DNA from: Fasciola hepatica
Lineage: Eukaryota; Platyhelminthes; Trematoda; Plagiorchiida; Fasciolidae
Direction: 5' to 3'
Assembly (NCBI GenBank): GCA_948099385.1
Contig: CANUEZ040000210.1
Coordinates: 69,501 to 133,500, forward strand
DNA: 64,000 bases
The notes beneath the pieces were generated by a model. The model saw only the letters and a program-made list of their open reading frames with translations, had not been told where the DNA came from and searched no databases. This document shows, one piece after another, positions 12,661 to 24,235 of this stretch (positions are counted from its first letter, which is position 1; every line of letters starts with the position of its first letter). The translations under genes were made by a program, and so were the position numbers.

Positions 12661-13035
12661 AGAATACAACGGAAACCTCTGGTTTGGTGGCTGATATTTT
12701 CCCCACACACCTCTGTTTCGGGTGCGTCATTCAGTTTTGTTTCATTAAATTCATCAAGTACTTATTTTGGCTGTTCACATTTTGAAAATCTGTTTTCTTC
12801 TGTGTCAGTTTTGATTTATCCATGTTGTCACGTGTGAAGTTTCAAAGGTACCTTCTGTGAAATCAATCATACTTTTTCCATGGTACTTACTGGCTGATTT
12901 GAAACATTCTTGACAGTTATATTGCAAGATATACTGCTTTATTGTCTTATTACCTGGCTTTTGATTATACGATTGAGGTGAAGTATTTCAGTAACGGAGT
13001 CGCTTTCCTTTGAAGGCTGCCAGCTGGGGAAGTGG

Positions 13036-13112
13036 ACGGCAGCGGGGCGAGTATTCGAACCCTGGATAAAAGGGTCAGACGGTTACTGTGATGACCGTTT
13101 GACCACTGCCGC
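13036..13112 (-). repeat. tRNA-derived SINE or tRNA pseudogene
   Basis: On the minus strand a 77-nt unit starts GCGGCAG and ends CTGCCGT, which pair as a 7-bp acceptor-like stem. It contains a box A (TGGTCAAACGG) and a box B-like GGTTCGAATAC. The T-stem is disrupted and extra bases sit before the acceptor 3' strand, so it is not a functional tRNA. Confidence 0.55.
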
Positions 13113-13690
13113 GCATAGCACCTGGCCCTTATTTCGACAAACCAACACAGCCTGATGGGGAGATCTTTTTACTAATGTAGGATAGGTTGCTATCCACTAC
13201 TAATCACTGTCGCCTTCGCGAAAATTAACTCTCGAGGACCCATGTCTGTGATTCGTTTTGTCATGATAGCGGAGATGCCACTGTTTTACACGTCCTTGGT
13301 TTACACAACCCCTTACATTAGCCGTATTTATGGCCCAATGTGCAATAGGTTTCCTAATCCAATTTAAGCCGTTTCACACCCAAAAGCGAACTGATGGATG
13401 TTCTGTTCAGAAGTTGTGGTAACACGAGCAACGCTGGCACTCCTTTTGTTCATAAGCGTAGGAACGCAAACCTAGTCCATAAGCCGCAAGCAATCAAGTA
13501 AACAAATGCAAATGCAAGTGCCTGTCGAGCTTAAATTAAAATCCCACCTACCAAGGCCGTTCGACAAGTGGCCCGATTTGACCGGTCAACAACACACTCT
13601 GGGATTGAGCGTGGCTAACATAGTTATGAACACTGGCACGATCATGCAGTTTCCGCACATCCCTAGAAGACAGCCTCAAGCGGGATCGAA
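13113..13690. other. Unassigned flank of gypsy remnant
   Basis: Probably includes the missing N-terminal gag of the element at 13693-15590, but no motif could be aligned. Confidence 0.25.
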
Positions 13691-13692
13691 TA

Positions 13693-15590
13693 GTGATGGG
13701 ATTGCATGACCCTACGGTTATTAGAAGTTTGTTGAAGATTCCAAAATTATCACTCCGACAGGGCGTCGACAACTACCTAGGAGAGGAAGCAGCCGAACAA
13801 CGCATGGAGACGATGAATGCATCAGAATCGCGTGTTCTGTACAAAATAACATCAGAGACACGCACGGTGCCAAAGACGGAATGTCAATTTTTTGGTAGAC
13901 TAACCCTTCGTGGGAAGAGACCACTGTCCGGCCTGGGGAAAAAAGTGTGGTAGCTGAAACAACCTCAACCTTTTCGCACTAGAATGTTTCCTCAGGACAA
14001 CAGCTCACAGAAAACAAAACCATCACAACACAGATCGAGTAAATGAGGCAAATGCCAGCAAGGCGAAAGAGCTCCTTTGCCAAGATGGTGGTTGTTGTGC
14101 TCACCAATTCGGTAACAGAGGGAAGGCGCACGTGTTCGAGTGAACGTGTATTCAGTACAAACGTACGGCAGGCACAAGCACAGGCAAACACGCGACAAAT
14201 GCAAACTCGTATGCAAGCACGTCAGTCAAGGCTATATGCAATCGAAAGAGTAAGACAACTGTACGGTCGTGTTAAGTTGCACAAGGTCGTGCAACATGTG
14301 ACACAATCTGATTGGTCAATGCTGTCCTGGACGGAGCACGGCAAACGTCAGCTGTGTACGTGCGTGTGTGTGCGTGCGAGATTGTCTGTCTGAGCACATG
14401 CCTGTTCAGCCCGAACACAACAGTGATGAACGGAGAAGAGGTGGATTTCCAGTTGTACACAAGAACATCGGTGAACGTCATGCCTATGAACGCTCTGTCC
14501 AATATTACACGGAGACCGACACAGAGGAGACTCATTATATGGAACGGTGATTAGGTCCAGCCAAGTGGTGAGGCGTAGCTGAAAGTCGTCAGTCAAAAGG
14601 AATGGACAGTCATCACTCACAAACTTTGTTGTGGTCGACCAGGGCTATGTTCCTATCCTTGGATGTGAATCTGTCGAAAATCTTGGTTTGGTGTCATTCC
14701 ACTATGATTCATTCATTACCCATATATCTGATAATGTCGAATATTACCAAGAGAAGTACGCCTCCGTTTTCGATGAGGGATTGGGAAGGCTTCCGGGGGT
14801 GGCGGAGTTAAAAGTACATGAATTCGCAGAACCCGAGGCACTACCAACAAAGCGTATTCCATATGCAGTTAGAGAACAGTTTGAGCGCGAGTTGGACATT
14901 CTCATATCGAAAGATGTCCTAGTTAAAGTTGAAGCACCAACAGATAGGGTGAGTCAAATCGTGATTATGACGAAAGCATCCGGGGAACTTCGCATTTGCA
15001 TTGATCCTATACCACTGAACAAAGCACTTAGGCGACAGCACTTTTCGTTACCTATTTTCAAAATATTCTTCATGAGTTACCAGACGTGCTTTGGTTTAAA
15101 AAAGTTGATCTGGCTTCAGTGTTTTGGGATGTAGAGTTGAATGAGGCCTCAAGTTATTTGACCGAGTTTGGCACACCGTATGGCCGGTTCCGTTGGAAGC
15201 GACTTCCTTTCGGCCCGAAGGTATCGAGCGAAATATTCTAGAAGAGGATTCTCCAAGCAGTAGACGGCTCACCTGGAGTACTCTGCGTAGCAGATTGTAT
15301 TCTAATTTTCGGCAAAAGTATTGAGGAACACAACAGGAGGTTTGATTTTTTCTGCAACGATGTACCTGTGATGGAATAAAACTAAAAAGAGACAAGTTGA
15401 CTTTTTGTCAAATAGCAGTCAAGTGCCAGGGCCACATTATCAGAAGGATCAAACGGGATTCGGAAAAGGTAAGCTCGCTTGTAGACATGCCGGAGCCAAC
15501 CGATACGAAAGGCGTCTCACGTTTTAACGGGATGATCAACTATCTGAGCAGGGACTTCAGGTGGGTGGGGAGGGGGGGGGGCACGTGATC
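13693..15590 (+). pseudogene. Ty3/gypsy retrotransposon remnant: gag 3' end, protease, RT
   Basis: Gag C-terminal region at 13693-13860 (GLHDPTVIRSLLKIPKLSLR, then EEAAEQRMETM). A zinc-knuckle region follows at about 13880-13990, interrupted by a frameshift and a stop (CPAWGKKC..NLFALEC). A pepsin-like protease relic at 14427-14595 shows VNVMP but its catalytic D-T/S-G is replaced. RT runs from about 14655 to 15590 (RIPYAVREQFERELD, ELRICIDPIPLNKAL, YGRFRWKRLPFG). The YADD position reads VADC, and several stops and frameshifts break it. RNase H and integrase are absent after 15590. Dead element. Lineage: gypsy with CPAWGKKC-type knuckle (inference). Confidence 0.8.
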
Positions 15591-16040
15591 AGAATTCGAA
15601 TGCACAATCCCCACAAAACCCAGCCAGTCCATACTTTTAGACTAAAGCAGAGTTGATGAACAATGATTCAGACAAGTGGATCAACTGTGGTTCGTAAAAA
15701 GGGGAATAGGAATCGAGACTAAGCGAAGCAGACAGATAAAACTTGAATCCGTTTGTATACCTTCATCAACCGAGTACAATATGGTCGGATATGAACATAC
15801 CATATCTCCTCACCCAAGGAACTGCAGCATTGCATGTAATTTTGATCTTTTTGTTTCGAATTGAGCCGCGGAGATCTCCGCAGTTTGATTTTCTCACCCT
15901 CTCGCATTTCAGCGCCACTCTTTCCAAATTTCTCTCCGGTAACTCTGAATCGAAATTGATTTAGGTGTCTTCTATGGACTGTCCCGTCCGTAAGGACTGT
16001 GGTTACTGCGACTCGTGAACCAAGTTACCTCGTTACAATA
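15591..16040. other. Unassigned sequence between gypsy remnants
   Basis: A short G-run at about 15570-15582 marks the end of the plus-strand element. The remainder shows only short unassigned open frames. Confidence 0.25.
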
Positions 16041-16044
16041 TCGG

Positions 16045-16750
16045 CTGACGGTCGTAGGTCATTATGTTAGAAACAAAATACAACTGAAGAACAAGGCATT
16101 GTGATGAATAACGTTGATTTCGTCCCACTTTCCCATATGTGTGACATACGCCCTGGCGAAATTTATATGCGAAATGCATATGTGACTTACTGCTTGACAA
16201 ATATAGATTAATATGACTGAATACAACCGTCAACCTGGCCAGATTGTCTGGTTTGACCGTAGGTATTGAATGCGACTGGTTGGACTTGACATTTCTACCT
16301 TTTAAAGCTACATAGCGAATTGGCCCGTAGTGGCTGCCAGCACATCCTCTAGCCATTATTCAATCGCAAGAGATTCTGCGAATATAAGGTCGTATTTTAC
16401 GAACAGCTTCCTCCACAATTCATGGTGATTTACGACGACAGTCAGTCGGTCTAGCGAACTGTGTTTCCAGTCGGTCCCGAAGTTGTATTTAGCTGCTTGC
16501 GTCTTTAGGACGAGCATAAAATCTGGGAACTTTTAAGCTGGACATCGAGTCAACGTGTGGAATTTCGTACTCCTGGAAATTACCCCGTGTAATGTAATCT
16601 GGAAGAAGTTTCTTCAACTCTTCGAATGAAACTAATGAAAATTGTCTACAAAATGACAGGTTTTTCACCAAAGAATCAAGTTCACGGCCGCCCATCGTGA
16701 GGAAATATACCGTTTGGTCTTCTTGTTTGACGTCTTTCCAAATTTTACAA
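16045..16750 (-). pseudogene. Gypsy gag fragment
   Basis: On the minus strand the frames read RELDSLVKNLSF, SFEELKKLLPDYI and then, after a frame change near 16490, a stretch resembling the gag capsid C-terminus (FGTDWKHSSLDRLTVVV). A broken zinc knuckle (CHTYGKV) lies at about 16140. Stops and frameshifts separate the pieces. It resembles the gag fragment at 39480-39965 (shared RRKQ/ARY..F arrangement), so it is probably the same lineage. Confidence 0.65.
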
Positions 16751-17357
16751 TGTAACTAGGAATGTTTGATGAGCTCTTAGACCTCAACTGCTCCAGAATG
16801 TCAGTTTATCGGCCGGATAACAGCGAGTTCCATACCGCGACGCCACATGGGCCTTGTCCAGATCGCGTTAACCTGGTCCCAGGGTTTCTTCCCATTGCCT
16901 AATGGTGTTTTAAGATGATGAATTTGCTTGCTGTGAATAACCAGAAATGGTACAATCACAGACGGACACTATTGGTAAAGAATGCGACGATTAACAGGAA
17001 TAAGCTGAGGCGGGTCCTCTAATACTTAACCACCCATTCCGGTTCGCGATAGGTGTACGTTTGTATATAACGTACGCTCAACTGAATTTGTTGCGGAACA
17101 CTGCACTACTAGGGCCCAGTTTGTACATCAATCTTTCCATAGTTCGCAAACAACGAATGTTAAATTTGTTTAGGCGGCTAACCAGATTGATTGTGAATTC
17201 CCTCTGAGTGCCCTAAGTGCCGCGCGCAAACGCTCGCTGGAGGAAACTGCAGCGATCGCTGATGACATTATGTCACGATACAACCCCGCTGTAGCTGGAG
17301 TAACTAGGTCCTCCGTCACACCGGTGCCTGCCTTGCCAACACCTAACGACCTCGCGT
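16751..17357. other. Unassigned; possible decayed gag open frame
   Basis: At 17170-17350 the plus strand has an open stretch (ALSAARKRSLEETAAIADDI) that is reminiscent of gypsy gag C-termini, but it is too short to name. Confidence 0.2.
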
Positions 17358-17807
17358 CAGTTTTGTGCAATTGGGCATCTTCACCCGGAAGGCGTGTGTG
17401 TAATCACTGCTCCACCCCACCCATGTGCGGACTGATCTGAGTCACCTAGTTAAGTTTTTTCAGGCGTCATCCTCTATGACCTCTATGCCAAATAACGTCG
17501 AATAGAGGGAGAGACACGGGACTGCTCCGTCAACTCGAAGTGAAAGCCTCCCACCAAGTCAGGTCTTCTCTGGGGGACTGCGACACTGCACTCATCCGCC
17601 CGGTTCGCGTTCTTGATATCCGAATATATCTCACAACTGTGAGGTGAATTACCGAGGCAGCGACGTTGTTTGGCCCTGATGGGTGTCATAGAGGATGACG
17701 CCTGAAAAAAACGTAACTAGGTGACTTAGATCAGTCCGCACATGAGTGGGGTGGAGCAATGGTTACACACACGCCTTCCGGGTGAAAATGCCCGATTGCA
17801 CAAACTG
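17358..17807. mobile_element. Fold-back (long inverted repeat) element
   Basis: Left arm 17358-17480 and right arm 17685-17807 are reverse complements at about 93% by eye (123 bp each, two single-base indels and roughly seven substitutions), flanking a 204-bp centre (17481-17684). Inner ends share TCAGGCGTCATCCTCTATGA and outer ends CAGTTTGTGCAAT. No transposase open frame is present, so it fits a MITE/fold-back element or a self-inverted duplication. A hammerhead-like motif starts just outside the right arm. Confidence 0.8.
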
Positions 17808-17885
17808 GGTGCGACAAACGATATGCACCACTGATGAGCTATAGCAGGAGCGAAACTCGAGTCTGGCACTCTCGAGGACAAGAGT
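17808..17885 (+). ncRNA. Putative type I hammerhead ribozyme
   Basis: Core CTGATGA is at 17831-17837. Stem II (GCT 17838-17840 with AGC 17849-17851) keeps the obligatory G10.1-C11.1 pair, and GAAA is at 17852-17855. Stem III is minimal: AC and GT closing a TCGA loop. C at 17863 is at the cleavage position, giving the classic GTC. Stem I forms by CCA (17828-17830) with TGG (17864-17866), an internal loop, then CGATA with TCTCG (4 of 5 pairs). Known small hammerheads in Penelope elements and trematode retro-SINEs have this short stem III (established knowledge). Activity is untested. Confidence 0.6.
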
Positions 17886-20130
17886 GATCGAATGACCCGA
17901 GGTTTGTACGTGATTGATGGAGTCCAAAGTACAGTCAGTCAAACAAAGATTCTTAGTCGATTCATTGGGAAGTCAGTGCATAAAAATATCAATAAACGAA
18001 AAGTCGATGACTCCGTAGTTGGTTGTCGAACCAAAGGAGATGCACGTCTCTGTAACGAGACGCTGTCACGTTTCGCGAGAACCGTACAGGATATAATCAC
18101 AAACAACACTCCGCTTCAAGATCTTCTCTGCGTGGGCAAAGGTTTACAGAGGCGTTATCTGAAAGTGGATAAAACAAATGACGCAACACTCCAGTGGTTC
18201 TTGAGGAAGCACGAAAAACGGTGAAATTCATTTAGTGGAAAGTGTGATCTATAGGAGAACCACAAACCTTTTTGTCACTTCATCTAAAGATTGAAGTGGT
18301 CTCAATCTTAAGCAGACTGTCAAGGAAATTCAAAGAGATGAGACCCGTTGAGAACCAAAAGATGTGTGGTATACCAAGGCCGAAAATTACACAGATTCAC
18401 TGTTGGAAGTAGTGTTACGCATTGTGGAGTTAGTCATTTACATTTGTGAAACAACATCATCCTACGGTTCTTATATCACTAAAATGTGCCATCAGTACCG
18501 ACTTCCACTCCATTTTTGCACTCGAAACTCCACGTTTCCTACATAACACATAATTTGGTAGATGGGAAAAGATAGCGGATAACTATGAATCAGCTTCGGC
18601 ACACTCGTTTTTAACATAAACCATTATCTGTTCAATGGCTATGTTTGGAATACGTAGACGGAATTTCTGTGTCTACTTCCTGAGGCTGCATTAAAATTCA
18701 GAATTTGCTTATACCGAAGAGTGCGATTTGGACAATATGTACCACAGACTACGAGAAATGAAACTCCACTGCACTGCCCCTTTTTCCAAAAAGTGACCCA
18801 CTACTCGGCCCTGGTGTTTCCGGGAAATCTACTGTTCATGTGTTGGGTGACAATTGGTAGAAAGTTAATAAATGTAAAAATGACGAAATAAAGTACAACA
18901 CAGTCGTGATTTTTCCATTTGAATGTCCACAAAAACAGTCAAACGCAACAGCTTTCAAAAGCAGTACATTTTCCTTGAAGAAAGGGTCTGATATTTTAAA
19001 GACTTTTGTTTATCGCTATTGGGGAAACACTAGTAAGAACTCGGGAACTGATCTCCAACGAGTCCCTTGAAAGGTAATACAAGAATTCCACAACAGTACT
19101 CGATAGGCGTATTCGGGAGCTTCTCTCTGAATATTTGACCGAATTTCACCGTGTGCTCACCGCCCTGGCGGTATATCACCAAACCGTACTGAATCAAGAC
19201 AGAATAATCCTTTACGAAAGAGCACCTAAATAAAGATTACTGCTGCCCACCGCTGACTGACCAGTCAAAGCGTGTATTGTGGGACTATCATTTTGTTATA
19301 TCATGCGTCATAAACGACAGTCACATCAAACAATCCATTTTGCTCCCATTTCATCTTCTTGAACAGTCATTATATCAGAACCATTCTTTTTCAGTAGAAA
19401 TGTTTTGAAACCCTTAAGTCCCAGCCAGCCAGAAATCTAGATCCAAGAAGACAAGGATATTTTGCAGGTAAGTCCATTCCGGTACAACTCCGCAATATGC
19501 GCAGTATCGTTAAGTTAGACCGTGAATCTGCCGTTGCGAGGGCTCGCCTTAAAATAGAAGACCAGTAGAAGAGGAAGCTGGGTTTCAGAGGATGCGTTTA
19601 CAGTTAGAGCGTAACTTTTCTAGAGCCAGATATGAGAGGGAGTTGTCGAATTCGGAAGCCGGAATACCAGTAGTCTGGTCAACGGTCACCTGATGCTATT
19701 CGCCGTCCACCTGTAAGAAGCACAGTTGAGACTGGTGATTCGAGCACTTTCATTGGAGGTTCAGTGTGCTAATATTCAAATCAGGCATAATACATTCCTG
19801 CTCTTCTTGTCCGGTCTCATCACTGCTTGGTGAGCGTAGTCTGGTTATGAATTACCCCTTCCAAACGGTTGGTTGGGTAGGTTCAGTTCACTCAGATGTA
19901 TTAAGTTGGAGAGGACTTCAAGGTGAACAATGGAATACGTATTATTGCAGGAAATTCCGGGATTTTCGAGATGATCAACAGGTTGGAATAACCGAGAATT
20001 GAATTCACAGAGTTTAATAGGAATCTTGCTGATTATTACCCTTTTACTGGACGGATTTAGTACCAGCTTGAGGTGGGAGTGACCAACAACGCTCAGAGAC
20101 TCACATCAGTATACAACATTCATTGAACTT
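17886..20130. other. Unassigned stretch downstream of the hammerhead
   Basis: An open frame of 110 codons starts at 17892 (MTRGLYVIDGVQSTVSQ..) only 7 bp past the ribozyme motif; I recognise no domain. It could be the N-terminus of an element that uses the ribozyme, or chance. The rest (18.2-20.1 kb) has only short frames and no recognised repeat. Confidence 0.25.
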
Positions 20131-21010
20131 ATCAGGTTATCCATTAGCACAGAGAGTTTGGGTTATGAACTGTTCTTCCTTCTGCAATTGGTCTACCAAA
20201 CTCCTTTTGTAGGCCACTGGAGCGAAACTGGAGAACTGAATGTATTGTCCATTCCATGTTGCTTAACGATGGATGGTCTTCTGGATTGTTCCATCTGCAC
20301 ATCTTGTTATCATGATATCCAAAAAGGCGAGACTCTTACCACTCTCTGTTTCACGTGTGACAGATAAGTTGGGATGTATGGTGTTCATTAGGTTAAAGAA
20401 CTTAGTAAACCGTCCTCCCTCAGTAAAGATCAAAATATCACCGACGTAACGCTTGTACAGGGTGAACTGGACGATATTCTGATGTACATTTTTCTCAGTC
20501 ATTGCCCAAAAAGATATCTGCCAATGTGGGCCCAAAAGGGCTACCCGTTGCAACACCATCAACGTGTTTGTACGACTGTCCTTCAAAATCAAAAAGTATG
20601 TTTTCTGTACATAAGGGAATGAGGTCCCTGATGTATATAACAGGAATCGGTAACGTGGGTTTGAGTGTTGCTTCCACGTCGCACAAATACTCTACCGTTT
20701 TTCTTAGGGGTATACTGGGGAAAAGTGAATCAACATCAACGGAAAACACTTTTTGGAAACTCACGGATGTTCGCTCCAGGATATCTGATAGTTCAAATGA
20801 GTCCTTCAGACAGTGTGATGTCATGTGCTTTCGGATGGGAGATAGAATATTCACCAAACAGCGTACTAACTTCTGGCAAGCTGAGTTCTGCATACATGCA
20901 GACGACGACGAGAAACCCGGCTTCATTGATCGCGAAACACTTTGTGACCCTTCGTCATCGGATTGATCCGGGTCAAGCGTTCCGAGTGATTGCATGGAAT
21001 CGGAACCCAA
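20130..21010 (-). pseudogene. Penelope-like element RT fragment, inactivated
   Basis: The minus strand encodes Penelope-type RT: motif A VFSVDVDSLFPSIPL, motif B HVDGVATGSPFGPTLADIF, a frameshift near 20505, motif C YKRYVGDILIF, then LAFLDIMITRCADGTI and, after a frame change, the NGQY..F..F region. In motif C the first catalytic Asp of the usual YxDD is Gly, so the copy is dead even apart from the frameshift. The GIY-YIG endonuclease is not recognisable. It is a different subfamily from the element at 40130-42855. Confidence 0.85.
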
Positions 21011-21139
21011 AGCTTCTAGCTTTTTGTAAGGCTGTGTGGATAAGTAGACTTAGGCCTCCACTGTGTGCACAGACACCTTTGACCTACAATGTGTGCTTGC
21101 CGTGGCTGTAATCAATCAGGTTTACAGGGTCGTTTCCTA

Positions 21140-21310
21140 CTTCCGTTCCACACTGTATATTCCATTGTTTTGCTGTGCCCCATTCGAACACGAATTTGCA
21201 TGTTTTACGTACGCGATTGAGAAGATTAAAAGAAAAGCTTGCATCTCACAATTTATGTCTTCTATCTGTTTTGATGAACTGGATCAATAGGACCCAATGT
21301 TTCAAGATTC
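21140..21310 (+). repeat. Dispersed repeat R1, copy 3 (diverged)
   Basis: Matches 6600-6700 in the blocks GCATGTTTTACGT, GAGAAGATTAAAAGAAA.GCTTGCATCTC, TTTATGTCTTC, GATGAACTGGATCAATAGG and ACCCAATGTTT. More diverged than the two copies at 6.5 and 7.3 kb. Confidence 0.55.
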
Positions 21311-21753
21311 ACAGTTGTTATTTAACTTGATTACCGATGAATCATACCATCAGTGCCTTGGTTCTACTTTAAAGTGCTTATTACAGAGGTTATTTCCAGA
21401 AGTGGAAAACGGACGAGTACAAAGTGATGGTGATATGTATGGTAAAAACAGAGAACTGTGAGAATTTACCGCCAAACCGTAGGAAGTAACAAGCCGTTCT
21501 GACCACAAGTTGCTGAGCAGGAAAGCCTACTCTGACGGTACCAACTTTTATCGAGGACGGATGAATGCATCTTCGAATTTTGACTCACGGTTACCATGAT
21601 CTCACTACTGAGCCGGGTCCTTTGGGGCATAGATGCACATTTTTGAGCAATACAAACCGCGTGTCCCGTGGCTTATAGTTCTCATGCACCAGCCAATCGT
21701 GCTGCTACGGCTAATTGACTGTTCTTTGTCTTCAGCGATAGATTTGCATGCAT

Positions 21754-21817
<64 letters not shown>

Positions 21818-22795
21818 GCAAATGCCATCCATTGCATTTCATCAGGTTCTCACTGCTTATTCCCATCACCCTTACTCCAGAAATATATGAATGCTACTAC
21901 CAATACACACAAGTCGCCCAGAGCCAGCTGACTTTCACGTCTTCTTGATTGTGTTCCGTGGTATGAGCGCAGAAGTGCCGATAACTGGATTTCGTCGTTC
22001 GGAGCATTGCTAGTCCGTATTCCCAGCACAATTAGTCCGCAGTACAGTCACCCTGCTTGGAAACTTAAACCATGAGAAGAAACATAATGAAATGTGAAAT
22101 TTCGACATGGGTCAAATTTGCAACAATTGAGTCTTGCTACTTATTAACGCATTTGATCAGTCCCAAATGCAGTTCATTGGTAACTACTTAAATACCCCAA
22201 AACAAGTTGTTTTCTAGCTAATCTGGTAAATTCCCCGAAAAAGGGTGCATAATTCAAGCAATGTTATGAAAAAATTCACAAACCGACCCCATCAATATGT
22301 TGCTACATAACCGTTAACTCGTACTATGTGGTTTATTCGTCTACAAGAAGAAATACCAGTCAGCAATAAAAAATATATCAATAAATAATAATCCCAATTT
22401 TCAAGTACCATTTTTTTCTCGGGGTACCGGTCAAAGTGAAGGAAACTAACCAGCAACGAGGAAGGAAGTTCACCGTTTGATTATAACACCTGTCGTGAGC
22501 GTAGGAGTTGGCATTCCAGAAACAATTGAGTTCATCTGAACATGCTGACCTGCAAGAGGTGGAATTGATGGGCAGTCGTTGTGTTACCGTCATCAAATCC
22601 GCAGACTAGAGGGCACGGTAGCACTCAGGACAACGAAAATGGCAAATGCGATGAAGTCGTTTCCAGCATTATTATGCTTGGGCTGGAGTGGGATGCAAAT
22701 CAAGTTAGATGATACCGATGATATGGACTTAATTGTTAAAAATTCTCTTAAGAAAATATGCTTCGACAAAAGTGGCAGTAATGGATAGGATAGTT
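21311..22795. other. Non-coding, with (CA)n microsatellite
   Basis: No gene assigned. The minus strand at 22378-22596 has a 72-codon frame with five cysteines but no supporting context. Confidence 0.25.
21759..21816. repeat. (CA)29 microsatellite
   Basis: Uninterrupted CA dinucleotides over 58 bp. Confidence 0.97.
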
Positions 22796-22799
22796 TAGT

Positions 22800-23480
22800 A
22801 AAACTACTTATTTGAATGGGTCATGTGATCTCCAGATCAGCCAAGTCAGTTGGGTTTGAAACGGAATCTATCTAAATACCTTGCATGTGTTTTTGCAGTC
22901 TCTGTCGATTACCTTTCCACACAGATCCTGTTACATTGAATTCCTCACCCCTACTGAGAGTTAGTTCCGTCAAGTATCTGGGTGTTGGACTAGACACCAA
23001 TTTAAGATAAACACCTCACATTCAGTACTGTGTCGGTAAACTGCGACTCCTTTGTTTCCAAATAGGAGAATTTGGGCAATTCTGTACACCACCAATAATT
23101 ATTCCCCAACTGATTTTTCAATAAGTTCTTCCGGTCTTACTGTATCTTTCACTCCTTATCCTCCTGAGTCTTTTGAAATTTGACTTCAGAGCCCTCCGTC
23201 ACGGAATGGTAATTGTTAATCTCGTTTCATCCCTCCCGTTTTATTTCATTCGACTGAACTTGTCAACGTGCACATTAAGTTTGGCATTGTCCTAGGCCAC
23301 AAGGCATTACGAGATCCAACTCATCCTTTACACTCCGACTTATATTTTAGTCTTTCTCACGTATATCCACCAGATCTGAGTTTTGGCACCTTTCTTCCAG
23401 AACTATCGTATACAAAAACACCCGTTTATCCTATCTGGCATGGGCAATGGTTAACAAGGACAAGAATAAAATGAAATTAC
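22800..23480 (+). pseudogene. CR1/Jockey-type LINE 3' end (RT thumb and C-terminus)
   Basis: The frames read GLKRNLSKYLACVF, then (frame change) VKYLGVGLDTNLR, followed by HIQYCVGKLRLLCFQIG, and finally GIVLGHKALRDPTHPLHSDL to the stop at 23474, with a short A-rich tail. The VKYLGV motif and following region are the RT C-terminal signature of CR1-like LINEs. 5'-truncated and frameshifted. Confidence 0.65.
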
Positions 23481-24235
23481 TTTTCAAGTTTTCTTGATTT
23501 TTTTGAAATTTTCCTTCCTCACTGTTATATTCCTTTGGTGTCCACTGTCGTATATTTTCTTTATTCTACCCCATTTTTGTCAGAGATTTTTGACTGAAAT
23601 GTAAGCACGTTATGGTAGAATTTTATTGCTCAATAACACAGCGTAGTTGAGATCGTTGGTAGGTTGTCGACGTTTCGGTCACCACGGGTAACCTTTTTCA
23701 CGTTGTTTGCAAAAGTCCGTCATACATATCCAATTACTAATAGAAACCTCAATCGCTGTAGGGAGTAATCATTGAAGAGTTTGGTTGCGTACGCTGGTCT
23801 TCTTTTCCAAAATTCGTGAATTTGATTGCAGCAATAGTATGACAGCAATCAATTAAGTCCTCAAGAAACGGCCAATTTACCCCACCAGTGATTGGAAACA
23901 GTTCCTTCTCATCGGCAATCTGTGTGAAGAAGTCAAAAGGACTGAGGTGGATAATGATGTAGCCGGAAGTGTTTTATGCCCTATGTCATCCGACCAACCC
24001 AGTTTAGCATCCTCCTAAGTTAAGTCTGGACCTGCTCCCGTATAGAGTCTACAGCCCCTGGTCCTCGGTTCGTGACACGTTAACGAATATACTCGGCAGC
24101 TCGCAAAAGAGCAGAACTCAAAACGCTGAAGCTGGACAACGTGAGCATTGAGGAATGCAACAGTGTGCAGACGGTGTACGCAGAGGGAGCAAGTGGCTTC
24201 ACGAAATTCGGTAATTGTTCAGATGAACAAATTTG
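23481..24235. other. Unassigned; LTR flank
   Basis: No coding region. The right part (from about 24050) may belong to the long terminal repeat of the minus-strand gypsy element. Confidence 0.25.

Noticed and set aside
14043..14393. 116-codon frame rich in Arg and Gln
   Set aside because: It lies between the gag knuckle and protease relic of the gypsy element and matches neither in frame; probably a frame artefact of decayed gag.
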